A stretch of DNA of 43,829 bases from positions 1-43,829 of IMG/VR virus record IMGVR_UViG_3300023210_000067. The stretch is one strand, 5' to 3'. How positions within the stretch are numbered: the stretch's first letter is position 1; each line of letters opens with the position of its first letter. Both the position numbers and the translations under genes were made by a program. Source of the DNA: a virus. The notes under the pieces were generated by a model. That model was not told where the DNA came from, ran no database searches, and saw only the letters and a list, made by a program, of their open reading frames with translations. Positions 16,423 to 24,875 of this stretch are shown here, piece after piece.

Positions 16423-17058
16423 ATGGCGACTAAAACAGGAGTAAAGTTTTTGATTCAATTAACAGAAGAGCAGAAACAAGCAAAAGCTCAAATTCTTAAC
16501 CATTCTTTTAACTTTGTAATGGGTGAAGCTGGTACTGGTAAGAGTGCTTTAGCTTTTCAAATAGCACTAAATTTAATATTCGAGAAAGAGGTGTCTAAAA
16601 TAGTGTTTATTCGTCCAGCAGAGGCGGTTGAAGAGTACGGGTTCTTAAAAGGTAGCTTAGATGAGAAGGTTGCTCCCTACTTTGAGTATTTACTTGGTCT
16701 TAGTAAAAAGATTTACGGGGGGACTAAGGATGTTGAAGATATGTTTAAGAAAGGAACTATCGAATTTAGACCTTTAGGCTTTGTTAGAGGTGACACTTTT
16801 GATGATTGTATTGTTTTGGTAGAAGAATTTCAAAACCTTAACGACCACCAATTCCAGATGTTGATAGAGAGGTTAGGAAAAAGAGCAAAATACATATTTA
16901 CAGGTAGTGAAACTCAGATAGATTTAAAATACAAGCAAGACTCATGTGTTCATTCATTGCATAAAATTATTGACGATGATGCTGTGTTTAAATGTGAGTT
17001 AACAGTTAATCACAGAAACAAGGATATACAAAGACTTTTACATTCGCTTAGAGGTTGA
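16423..17058 (+). CDS. phoH: PhoH-like ATPase, 211 aa
   Basis: Walker A is GEAGTGKS (34-41). The PhoH signature follows: IVFIRPAEAVEEYGFLKGSL, then EKVAPYFEYLL. Walker B is DCIVLVEEFQN (EE in place of the usual DE), and the late motif is FTGSETQIDL. PhoH proteins are common in phages and have been linked to RNA metabolism, but their phage role is unsettled. It is the only plus-strand gene, divergent from the antirepressor operon and next to the origin candidate, and has no close downstream gene. Confidence 0.92.
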   Translation: MATKTGVKFLIQLTEEQKQAKAQILNHSFNFVMGEAGTGKSALAFQIALNLIFEKEVSKIVFIRPAEAVEEYGFLKGSLDEKVAPYFEYLLGLSKKIYGGTKDVEDMFKKGTIEFRPLGFVRGDTFDDCIVLVEEFQNLNDHQFQMLIERLGKRAKYIFTGSETQIDLKYKQDSCVHSLHKIIDDDAVFKCELTVNHRNKDIQRLLHSLRG

Positions 17059-17064
17059 TTTTAG

Positions 17065-17134
17065 CCTCGTGGTGGAACTTTAATAGTTTTTGAATACTAA
17101 GAGTCATTTAACGAAATACAAGACCGTCACGAGG
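17065..17134 (+). other. Long-range RNA hairpin after phoH
   Basis: CCTCGTGGTGG (17065-17075) pairs with CCGTCACGAGG (17124-17134) as 11 base pairs, two of them G-U, enclosing 48 bases that contain a smaller TAGT/ACTA hairpin. It starts six bases after the phoH stop. It is not followed by a clean T-tract, so a simple terminator is unlikely. The outer seven pairs recall a tRNA acceptor stem, but no T-loop or anticodon arm is visible. A 3'-end stabiliser or small RNA is possible. Confidence 0.4.
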
Positions 17135-17217
17135 GTATTTTAAAAGTAGTCAATTTAGATAATAATATATTATATATTCTTTTAATTAAATAAAATACTT
17201 ATTACTATTATTAGCAC

Positions 17218-17451
17218 TGTGGATAAGTGGATAACTTAGCTAAGTTGTTGATACTTAGTGAGTTAAATACTAAATTAAGTGTTGATAAAATGTGGATAGG
17301 TTGTTGATAAGTTGTGAGTTGTCAACATAGTTTGTGTTGCTAACTTTATTAGTGTTAATAACTCGTAACTTATACACAGTAAATGTGGATAGATTTGATT
17401 ATTATTAACAATTTTATGTGGATAACTTTTTATTGGATAATATTTGGATAA
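17218..17451. other. Candidate replication origin: cluster of DnaA-box-like sites
   Basis: Compared with TTATNCACA and its reverse complement, there are three perfect sites (17218-17226, 17370-17378, 17417-17425) and seven with one mismatch (17226-17234, 17280-17288, 17291-17299, 17302-17310, 17353-17361, 17384-17392, 17443-17451). Nine are in one orientation and one is inverted. A 14-bp palindrome AACTTAGCTAAGTT lies at 17233-17246. A very AT-rich stretch at 17155-17212 could serve as the unwinding element. The whole 17059-17524 gap has no convincing gene; a minus frame at 17275-17547 has repetitive, low-complexity coding and I reject it. Confidence 0.6.
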
Positions 17452-17490
17452 GTTATAGACGCTTGCTAAGTTAGTTGGTATAAAAAAAGA

Positions 17491-17522
17491 AAAAAGGCTT
17501 AGGTTAATTCCTAAGCCTTTTG
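17491..17522. terminator. Bidirectional terminator between the origin region and the patatin gene
   Basis: GGCTTAGG (17496-17503) pairs perfectly with CCTAAGCC (17510-17517) around the loop TTAATT, flanked by A-tract and T-tract on opposite sides, so it can work for both strands. It begins two bases past the patatin stop and would end the late tail transcript; from the other side it would stop phoH read-through. Confidence 0.85.
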
Positions 17523-17524
17523 TT

Positions 17525-18391
17525 TTACACCTTCTTTTTAGCCTCAATTAGTGCTAACTCGTCAAGTTTCTTCAACCTTTCTGAGTCAACATCATATAAG
17601 CTTGTTAATACTGATGGAATAAATATCTGAGTTAGTTCAACTCCTCTTAATTCGGCTATTAATTTTTGCTTTTCTTCATCTTTTTTAGAGATTTCAACAC
17701 TCATTATGTCAATCGTTCTCATTAGAGACTTTATCAAATTACCTCTGTCGTATTCCTCTATAATGTAGTCTTCTGGTCTGGAAAATATACAATAAGCATC
17801 CGTTATTTTTTCACTTTCCATGATCTTAGCTCCTATGCTGTGATTTCTTACTCCTCCATCGTATAAAATCTTACCACTTATTTCAATTGGCTCAACAAAT
17901 ACTGGTATAGAAGCACTAGAAATTATTAAATTAACAAAAACAGAGTACCTTTTTACTGTTTTTAAATTAGTTATAATCTTCTTTCCAGTCTTAAAATCAA
18001 CAGAGCATACAAAAACAGGCGGGTATTTTTTAGACAGAATGTAGCTTTCGTAGTCATCGTAGGTTATTATTTTAACAAACAACTCTTTCAAGTTGTCCAT
18101 TTTTCCCAGATAATCATTTCCACAAGCTATGTTTTTTAATGCTCCGAAGGTTAATTTACCCTTTTCATTAACTGGCTTAGTAGAAAAGAACGTATCTAAG
18201 TTAAAATCACTCAAAGCTTCATCTAATTCTTTGAATTTACCCATAGCAATAGGGACTCCAAGCAAAGCTGTCCCACTTACTCCACTTATTACATCTGGCT
18301 TTATACCTCTTTCTTGTATTAAATACTTAAAAATAGTATAAACTGCTCTTATTTTAGTAGAAGACCCACTACCATCTAATAGTATTTTCAT
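17525..18391 (-). CDS. Patatin-like phospholipase, 288 aa
   Basis: A predicted acyl hydrolase with a Ser-Asp dyad. The oxyanion-hole glycines are in LLDGSGSST (residues 4-12), the nucleophile elbow is SGVSGTAL (S39), and the catalytic Asp is in LYDGGVRNHS (D178). The elbow reads G-V-S-G-T rather than the usual GxSxG, a small deviation. Length fits compact bacterial patatins. There is no signal peptide, so it would act in the cytoplasm or be carried in the virion. It is the last gene of the tail-fibre operon, four bases after the fibre gene, and its stop is next to the terminator. Lysis aid, inner-membrane attack or entry are possible roles. Confidence 0.85.
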   Translation of the reverse strand: MKILLDGSGSSTKIRAVYTIFKYLIQERGIKPDVISGVSGTALLGVPIAMGKFKELDEALSDFNLDTFFSTKPVNEKGKLTFGALKNIACGNDYLGKMDNLKELFVKIITYDDYESYILSKKYPPVFVCSVDFKTGKKIITNLKTVKRYSVFVNLIISSASIPVFVEPIEISGKILYDGGVRNHSIGAKIMESEKITDAYCIFSRPEDYIIEEYDRGNLIKSLMRTIDIMSVEISKKDEEKQKLIAELRGVELTQIFIPSVLTSLYDVDSERLKKLDELALIEAKKKV

Positions 18392-18395
18392 AATT

Positions 18396-21098
18396 TTATC
18401 TTAAACTATTAATATCTACTCTCGCATTTTGTAAAGTAGTTAAATCTGTATAACCATTTGCAATTATTGTATGATTGCTTGGACTTAAATCGGGAAACTT
18501 TAATGTCCCACCATCATCAAATGGATTATTAAAATCTACACAAAGAACTAAATCTGATTGTGTTATTGGTGATATATCAAGTGGATTAGCAAATAATCCA
18601 TTGTTGTATAATTCTTTTACCTCAGCATCGTTTAAAATCCCTTTATAGACTACCATGTAAAGGATATTACCATTAAGTTTGTTTAATCCTCCGTTTCTTG
18701 ACCCTATTTCAGTTACACCCGTTGTTATTTCATTAAATCCTCTTAATCCTCTGTCTAAATTATCAGAAACAATGGGGTTATCACCATTAAGACTTTCGTT
18801 TGACCTAACAGTAGAAAAACCCGATGTGAGATATGGAACTCTCACATTACGACCATCTGTAACTTTACAATACATAAAATTAATATTAGAAATATCACTA
18901 GTAGCACGACCACCACCACTTCTTGATGTAGAATTAATTGGATATGATGTATAAAGAAAATCACTATTATTCAATTTACCTATTCCATAAAAATTATTAA
19001 CATTAGTAATATCTACTTTATTAAATATAGTTTGTTGTCCATCTGTCTTAACCAACCCTTCTGTTGCCGTAATAATTGTATAACCTTTTTCTTTCGTAGG
19101 ATTAAAATTCTCTACCTCTAAATATTGTGTAGTTCCATTAAAACTTAAACCATACTTGATAAGTGGTTTACTTGTTTTATCAACATATTTAATATTTTCA
19201 TAATATGAGCCTATTGGAAAAGCATCTATTAATGCATCTCCCGTATTACCACTTTGGTCTATATAATGTGTTCCATTACTTTCGGAACTATAAAAATAAA
19301 TAGGATTTAAAGATAACCAATCTTCATTTTTTGACTTCTCACTTATTTCTTGTTCTGTTAAATTACCATTAAATAAACTCGTATAATATAAACCACCACA
19401 TTTACGTGAATCTGTTACTTTATTTATTCTACCATTAGCACCACTTGTTAAAGGTTGTGTAGTTATCCCCGTAATAGTCTTATGTAATCTACCATCCAAA
19501 TAACTTGTAATTGATGAGGGTGTAACAGAAACAACCAAAGTAACAACTTTTTTTCTATTAGCAGGACTATATACATTCTGTCCAATATAAACCATGTTTG
19601 TTGGTAACAAATACATATAATTAGTAAATGTTGTGTTGTTTCCTATCCAAGCATCCCATCTACCCGATGCACTACCTTTTATATCATCGTAAAATTTAAT
19701 AACAAAAGTAAAATTAGTATAAGTAGTAGTTAAATTTGGAACAAAACCCCTATGAAAAATGCTTGTTTTATTGTTTTGTAAAGAAACACCAACCCCATAA
19801 TATTGATTTTTTGTATAGAAATCCTTAAAAGCACCTATTTGACTTGGGTTAGATATACCTATTTCATCATCAGTCCAACCTAACTTTAAACCACTTTGTC
19901 CCTTTAGATTTATACTTTTAGGTAAAATTGAAGGCATTGCTCTAAATGTAGGTTCTTTACTTTCATCATCACGTTCTTCTATTAAAACACCGTTTAACTT
20001 TATGTTTTTAGCGTTTTCTACATTAGAAAAATAAGACAAAATAAGAGGACTCAATTCTGTTGTAACACCCGTTGTTGTAAAAATTTGTGTTGTATTAACA
20101 TAACCCGTAATTGTAGAACCTACTCTTTCGATTTTTAAAACATCTGTTGGAATAGGAATAATAGCAGTTGCTACTATTCCACCATTTACTACGTATCTAT
20201 ATTGGTTTATACCAAAGGCATTTCTAATTATGTAAACCCCATATTTCATATTTGTAAATGACCAATCTGACATTGGACTTGTGGAATCAGTAAATCCGAC
20301 CATAAATGCTTGGTTACTTTGTGTATCTACATACTGAAATTCTAAATATCCATCTGTTGAATTAGATAGTTTATCTAAAAACAATACACCACCATTCCAA
20401 CTCTGTGAGTCAGCAACACTTGTTTTTACATAGTATTCATTTTTAGAAGTTGTTAAATCATTCAAAGGTGTGTGAAATTCTAAAAAATCATCCAAATTTG
20501 TATTGATTAACCCCGTTTTATAAAAATAATTTACTTGACTTTGATTCATTTCTACACTTAACGTAAAAAAATCACGTAATCCCTCCTTAACTTTAGCAAC
20601 ATTATTAATAACACCACCCAATGTCATACCTAAACGATTATTAGTATAATCACCTTCATCAAATGAAGTAAAAACATGTGCCTTTTCGCTATTAAAATAA
20701 AGTGTAAGTGTATTATTTAGTGTGTTATGTGCTAATACAATATTCACCAATTGAGGTGTTGTTGTTGGTATAATTTTAGTGTATGTGTAACTTTTGAAAC
20801 CAAAATCAACACCTTGACATACTTGTGATAATATAATAGAAACACCACCACCACCATTGTTCAATCTTACTGAAAAGTTAGAATCGCCAGTTGATACTTG
20901 TTTTCCGTTAGGATACATTAATATTTGTTCTGCACCACCTAAAGTTAAAAATACATTAAATCCTATTGTCCAATCTTGACTATTTGTTATTTCAAGTAAA
21001 CTATGTTCATAATATATTATATTTTCATCATTAAACTTTAGGTAAAAATCATCATTATAGCGACTTTTATTAAACGTATAACTTCCATTATTTGCCAT
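18396..21098 (-). CDS. Tail fibre/adhesin with LamG/ConA-like lectin domains, 900 aa
   Basis: Several jelly-roll lectin segments are visible: around residues 30-190 (NIVLAHNTLNNTLTLYFN), 230-380 (a SPRY-like stretch followed by YFSNVENAKNIKLNGVLI), 390-610 (TFVIKFYDDIKGSASGRWDA) and 650-850 (GLSFNGTTQYLEVENF). Each ends in LamG-like patterns such as GNLTEQEIS or GILNDAEVKELYNNG. These domains bind glycans, so host receptor recognition is likely. Its use of codons such as ACG and GGT looks different from its neighbours by eye, which may mean recent exchange. It follows a small tail protein by two bases. Confidence 0.75.
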   Translation of the reverse strand: MANNGSYTFNKSRYNDDFYLKFNDENIIYYEHSLLEITNSQDWTIGFNVFLTLGGAEQILMYPNGKQVSTGDSNFSVRLNNGGGGVSIILSQVCQGVDFGFKSYTYTKIIPTTTPQLVNIVLAHNTLNNTLTLYFNSEKAHVFTSFDEGDYTNNRLGMTLGGVINNVAKVKEGLRDFFTLSVEMNQSQVNYFYKTGLINTNLDDFLEFHTPLNDLTTSKNEYYVKTSVADSQSWNGGVLFLDKLSNSTDGYLEFQYVDTQSNQAFMVGFTDSTSPMSDWSFTNMKYGVYIIRNAFGINQYRYVVNGGIVATAIIPIPTDVLKIERVGSTITGYVNTTQIFTTTGVTTELSPLILSYFSNVENAKNIKLNGVLIEERDDESKEPTFRAMPSILPKSINLKGQSGLKLGWTDDEIGISNPSQIGAFKDFYTKNQYYGVGVSLQNNKTSIFHRGFVPNLTTTYTNFTFVIKFYDDIKGSASGRWDAWIGNNTTFTNYMYLLPTNMVYIGQNVYSPANRKKVVTLVVSVTPSSITSYLDGRLHKTITGITTQPLTSGANGRINKVTDSRKCGGLYYTSLFNGNLTEQEISEKSKNEDWLSLNPIYFYSSESNGTHYIDQSGNTGDALIDAFPIGSYYENIKYVDKTSKPLIKYGLSFNGTTQYLEVENFNPTKEKGYTIITATEGLVKTDGQQTIFNKVDITNVNNFYGIGKLNNSDFLYTSYPINSTSRSGGGRATSDISNINFMYCKVTDGRNVRVPYLTSGFSTVRSNESLNGDNPIVSDNLDRGLRGFNEITTGVTEIGSRNGGLNKLNGNILYMVVYKGILNDAEVKELYNNGLFANPLDISPITQSDLVLCVDFNNPFDDGGTLKFPDLSPSNHTIIANGYTDLTTLQNARVDINSLR

Positions 21099-21100
21099 AA

Positions 21101-21733
21101 TTATTCTTCTTCAATTATAGGTTCAGTTTTAATTACTTGCTTAGAACTCCATCCATCCTCAGAGGTTTTGACCCATACATTATATTCTGTATTGGTAGTT
21201 AATTCCTCAAAAATGTTACTACTCTCCCAAGTATTTCCACTGTTAATGCTGTAAAGTAATGTCATTCCTTCTGTTACATCTGTTACACTTACAGAAATAC
21301 TGTGAGATGTTACATCACATTCAAATATTACAGGTTGAAAAGGTTCATAGTTATTGATAGGATTAAAACAAATAGCGTTATCATCTTCTAAAACTAACTG
21401 CATTACGGTATTAGTAGCTGGAGCAAAGGTTATATATCCTAAAGTGCCAGTCCAACTTGTTAAGTTTAGATTATACCAATAATTATACTCATCGGAAGGT
21501 TCAATATATTTGTCAATCTTAGTTGAATTACCAATAATAGAATTATCTACTAAGTTTAGTTTCTCTTCTAAGTAAGATACATTCATATCCTTCAATTGAC
21601 CATTACCAGACGGATTTAAAACAACATAATTGCTCTTATAACCCTCTTCATTGAATCTAATATAGTGTCCATTTTTACTATTATTAAGTTGAACTTCAAT
21701 AGGTAACCCTTTATATGTAATATTATGTATCAT
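21101..21733 (-). CDS. Tail protein with C-terminal fibronectin/Ig-like domain, 210 aa
   Basis: The N-terminal 120 residues are a beta-rich unit with no name I can give. Residues about 138-205 (VIFECDVTSHSISVSVTDVTE to TTNTEYNVWVKTSEDGWSS) have the strand pattern of an Fn3/Ig-like sandwich. It lies between two fibre genes, so it is probably a fibre connector or accessory adhesin. The acidic tail EPIIEEE is unusual. Confidence 0.55.
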   Translation of the reverse strand: MIHNITYKGLPIEVQLNNSKNGHYIRFNEEGYKSNYVVLNPSGNGQLKDMNVSYLEEKLNLVDNSIIGNSTKIDKYIEPSDEYNYWYNLNLTSWTGTLGYITFAPATNTVMQLVLEDDNAICFNPINNYEPFQPVIFECDVTSHSISVSVTDVTEGMTLLYSINSGNTWESSNIFEELTTNTEYNVWVKTSEDGWSSKQVIKTEPIIEEE

Positions 21734-21741
21734 TTTTTATA

Positions 21742-23334
21742 TTATTTTATTATTTCAAATACGTTTGATTGTTCTCCTATTACCCCAGCTATAAAAACAA
21801 ATATACTTCTTACGAAAGTTATTGAGGTGGTTGTTGGAGTTGTGTTAAACCAAGATGCTAACGCTGTAAAATTTCCTATTGAGGTGTAAGTATCTCCCCC
21901 GTCAGATGACACCTCGTAAGTAATACTTGCCACTTTAGATGTGAAGAACTTCTCACTACCAGATAATAACTCTGGATTGCCATAAATAACTACTGAATTT
22001 GATACGGTTGAGTCAGTGTTAGCAAAGAATCTTAAAGAGTCTGTTACTACTGATACAGTTCCAAACTTATGATTAAGCTCATCTCTTGTTATGTTGTTAG
22101 TAGTTGTTGTTTGTAATGCAACTTGTTCGTATTTGTTACTCCAAAGTCTTGCATTCATAGCAAAAGTCCCAGCTCCACTTTCTAATATAAACTGAGCAGA
22201 AGTTCCTAATCCAACATTGTCATAAATATCTATATTAGCTCCAACTTGTGCATTTGTAACACCCTTTTCCCATGAAATAGGAGTAATAGCACTTGTTTTG
22301 AATAAATTACCATAAATGTGACCACCACAATTACTTTTAACCGTTAACCCAGCAAGATAAGTGTTGTTTTTCACATCTAAAGCTACCCCTTGTTGAGTAG
22401 AACCACCTACATTGAAGGTTGACAATTCAGCTTTTCTTAAACCAGCATAAACTCCAGTTACATTTGCCTTTGATATTGTTAATGTTGACAAGTCATCCGA
22501 TGTAGAAACTGTATTAATATCACCATTTATAACACTAATATGAGAATTAGTATCTAAGTCAATATTTCCAAAGACATCTATGCCAGTTAGCAACACATTA
22601 CTAGCAGAATCTATATTAATAGCTGATATTGCTGTTAATGATCCAGTTCCAGCTCCAACAAAGTTAATAGCTTTTCCACTTATGTTAACATCAACACTAA
22701 CAAAACCACTAACATAGACATATCCTTGATTAGGTATGTCTGTTATGATAGCAGATGGAGTTTTGTACTGCTTAAAAGGGTTTCCCAGCTCTGCTGAGGC
22801 ATCATCTCCGTTTACAGGATCTAAGTAACCATATACTGAATTTACTCCTGTTGTAGAGCCTCCTTCTAATACTAAAGTCCAATTAGCTGGAGTAAATGCA
22901 ACATCACTATTAGCAGTAGCACATAGATAAATATTATTATTCTCAACAACATACTCTCCTACTAAGTAGGGTGTTGCTGTTACCCAAACTCCCTTCCAAG
23001 TAGAAGATCCCCCTCCTCCAGCATCACCATCTAAAGCTAAAGTCCAATTAGCTGGGGTAAATGTAACATCACTGTTATCAACGTCACATATATATATTTT
23101 ATTATCTTCTATTACGTATTGTCCTACCGTGTAAGACGTTGCTGTTACCCAAATTCCCTTCCAAGTAGATTCAGCTCCACTTCCTAATAATTCCCAGTTT
23201 AAAGTTCCAATATCGTAGTAATAGAATCTAAATTCTCCCACATTGGTATTAAACCAAAGTAGTTTAGTGTTGCTTGGAGATGATAATCCCTCAGAAACAA
23301 CACTAGCCCAACCTAAATTTTTTATTATAGCCAT
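21742..23334 (-). CDS. Tail fibre with tandem carbohydrate-binding-like repeats, 530 aa
   Basis: Residues 1-52 look like a short tail-attachment domain ending in YYYDIGTLNWELLGSG. Two near-identical modules of about 48 residues follow (57-105 and 112-160), each running STWKG(I/V)WVTAT-Y-VG-YV(I/V)E to FTPANWTL, similar to chitin-binding CBM5/12 modules. The remainder is a long repetitive beta region, probably a beta-helix (NIDSASNVLLTGIDVFGNI), and ends in a compact domain. A receptor- or surface-glycan-binding fibre is likely. Confidence 0.7.
   Translation of the reverse strand: MAIIKNLGWASVVSEGLSSPSNTKLLWFNTNVGEFRFYYYDIGTLNWELLGSGAESTWKGIWVTATSYTVGQYVIEDNKIYICDVDNSDVTFTPANWTLALDGDAGGGGSSTWKGVWVTATPYLVGEYVVENNNIYLCATANSDVAFTPANWTLVLEGGSTTGVNSVYGYLDPVNGDDASAELGNPFKQYKTPSAIITDIPNQGYVYVSGFVSVDVNISGKAINFVGAGTGSLTAISAINIDSASNVLLTGIDVFGNIDLDTNSHISVINGDINTVSTSDDLSTLTISKANVTGVYAGLRKAELSTFNVGGSTQQGVALDVKNNTYLAGLTVKSNCGGHIYGNLFKTSAITPISWEKGVTNAQVGANIDIYDNVGLGTSAQFILESGAGTFAMNARLWSNKYEQVALQTTTTNNITRDELNHKFGTVSVVTDSLRFFANTDSTVSNSVVIYGNPELLSGSEKFFTSKVASITYEVSSDGGDTYTSIGNFTALASWFNTTPTTTSITFVRSIFVFIAGVIGEQSNVFEIIK
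22861..23166 (-). repeat. Intragenic tandem duplication in the fibre gene
   Basis: Two DNA units, 23023-23166 and 22861-23001, encode the paired modules and remain similar at the nucleotide level (for example GCTGTTACCCAAA and CCCTTCCAAGTAGA on the plus strand in both). They are separated by a Gly-rich linker. Copy number could change by recombination. Confidence 0.75.
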
Positions 23335-23343
23335 TTTATATAT

Positions 23344-23640
23344 TTATTCTGTACATTCAAAAATAACATCACCGTCTAAATTAAAATAATAATCTGGAGC
23401 TAATGGGTCGTATATATATAAGTCGCCATCTTGCAACCAAACATCGGTAGAAGGATTTGAGTTGTCAATTGACACTAATAAGTCTCCTTCTAATCCTTCT
23501 GGCGTGTTTTCACTTAGTATTATAAAGCTTAGAATGTAGTTAACACACGCTCCACCTGCATCATAGTAAGTAAATATTTTAAAACTGTTAGCACTTTCAA
23601 AAAATGTAACAGTTTTAGTTGGTAGTTTAATCTCAGCCAT
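23344..23640 (-). CDS. Hypothetical baseplate/fibre-adjacent protein, 98 aa
   Basis: A small acidic beta-rich protein with Asp/Tyr-rich C-terminus (DLYIYDPLAPDYYFNLDGD). It overlaps baseplate J by eight bases, so it is co-translated with it. Function unknown; likely structural. Confidence 0.5.
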   Translation of the reverse strand: MAEIKLPTKTVTFFESANSFKIFTYYDAGGACVNYILSFIILSENTPEGLEGDLLVSIDNSNPSTDVWLQDGDLYIYDPLAPDYYFNLDGDVIFECTE

Positions 23641-24832
23641 TATTAAAAGTTTGGTTAAAAATTATATTAGGGTCGTTTGGATAATATATAGGAGAAATTG
23701 CATTATTATTAGAAGATATAACATTTCCTTCCTCATCTCTCAGCTCGAAACCTCTAACTATTGGTAATTTAAACTTACTTGTCTTAATATCGAAGTTTGG
23801 GTAAAAATACTGCGAGGGTATTCCTAAAACTCCTTTAATATTTCTACTCGCTATATACAAATCTTCCCATTCTATTGTTTTTCCCATCTTCCAATACCTA
23901 AAATCTAAGTTTTTTTGGATTGATACTTGTATGTTTTTTCTAATTTCATCTGGGTCGATAGACTCGTCACGTTGTATTCTCATAGACATATCAATATATT
24001 GATACTCCATATTTTCTATTGTTATCCCTTTTATGTCGTCATCAATCCCAAAAGAGTCTTCTATGCTTAGTTTGTCCTTTATTCCATCATACAAGGCATC
24101 AATTTCTGGAGTTGATAGTATAGCTCCATTCTGAGTCGCAACTTTTACTACTTGTTGACCGAAGTTGTTTCTTCCAAAAAACCACACTCTTAGAATATTT
24201 GGGTTTACAGAGATCATGTTTTGAAGCATTCTTTCCTTAGTGTTTAAGCTAAGTAAGTTTGAGCTATTAATTATTCTATTTTTAAAAACATTATCATCTT
24301 CTTCATCTCTACCTCCAACAGCTTGATACTCGTTAAAAACAGCTAAATGTCCTGTTGGTATAGGGTTAACCGTATTAATTGTTCCAGCAGAAACGTTAGT
24401 GTATTCACCTTGTTGAGTGCAAACTACATTAGCATAAGCATAACCATTCTCTCCTATTGTTATAGTTTCTTGTAAGTCGAACAATATTTGATTTGAATAA
24501 AACTTAGAAGTTCCTTTCTGGTATATAGTTCCCTCATCTCCAACAACTCTAACGTAACATGACGAAGGTAAAGCTCCTAATCTAGTAGGAATACCTTTAT
24601 TTTGAGCTATATTATTTAAAGAATTTCCATTAGCCTCTTGAACGAATAGTTCTGATTCAATAATTGCAATATCTTTGATAGCTTTTTGACCAACCTTAGA
24701 AACTCCGTAAAATATACCATTTAAAACTCCATTATCTGCCACTTTGTCAGCCTTGTCCGTTTTTGATATAAATATTGAAGAAACTAAAGCTTTTAAAGTA
24801 GCTACCGTTTGTAATTTTGTAAATAATGCCAT
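23633..24832 (-). CDS. Baseplate wedge protein, J-like (P2 gpJ / T4 gp6 family), 399 aa
   Basis: The family hallmark AVGGRDEEDDNVFKNRI is at about residues 172-188, after an N-terminal domain with VQEANGNSLNNIAQNKGI, also typical. The C-terminal half (SIEDSFGIDDDIKGITIENMEYQYI) corresponds to the domain that dimerises in the wedge ring. The protein forms the baseplate ring that triggers sheath contraction. Its own late-type promoter lies in the 3' end of the upstream gene, 13 bases before the ATG. Confidence 0.9.
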   Translation of the reverse strand: MALFTKLQTVATLKALVSSIFISKTDKADKVADNGVLNGIFYGVSKVGQKAIKDIAIIESELFVQEANGNSLNNIAQNKGIPTRLGALPSSCYVRVVGDEGTIYQKGTSKFYSNQILFDLQETITIGENGYAYANVVCTQQGEYTNVSAGTINTVNPIPTGHLAVFNEYQAVGGRDEEDDNVFKNRIINSSNLLSLNTKERMLQNMISVNPNILRVWFFGRNNFGQQVVKVATQNGAILSTPEIDALYDGIKDKLSIEDSFGIDDDIKGITIENMEYQYIDMSMRIQRDESIDPDEIRKNIQVSIQKNLDFRYWKMGKTIEWEDLYIASRNIKGVLGIPSQYFYPNFDIKTSKFKLPIVRGFELRDEEGNVISSNNNAISPIYYPNDPNIIFNQTFNNG

Positions 24833-24844
24833 ATTTTTTTAATA

Positions 24845-24875
24845 CAAATATACGAAAAATTTTATAAACTTAGGG
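24845..24875 (-). promoter_or_regulatory. Late-type promoter CCC-N20-TATATTTG (baseplate J operon)
   Basis: CCC (24875-24873), 20 bases, then TATATTTG (24852-24845). The CCC end overlaps the last codons of the upstream baseplate gene. It starts the unit that runs from baseplate J to the patatin gene. Confidence 0.65.

Noticed and set aside
17065-17134. tRNA with a seven-pair acceptor stem
   Set aside because: No T-loop (TTCRA) sequence, no recognisable D-arm and no seven-base anticodon loop with proper stem.
17275-17547. A 90-aa minus-strand open frame across the intergenic region
   Set aside because: It overlaps the DnaA-box cluster and the terminator, has low-complexity sequence made by the repeated boxes (recurring YPH/NN), and begins inside the patatin gene.
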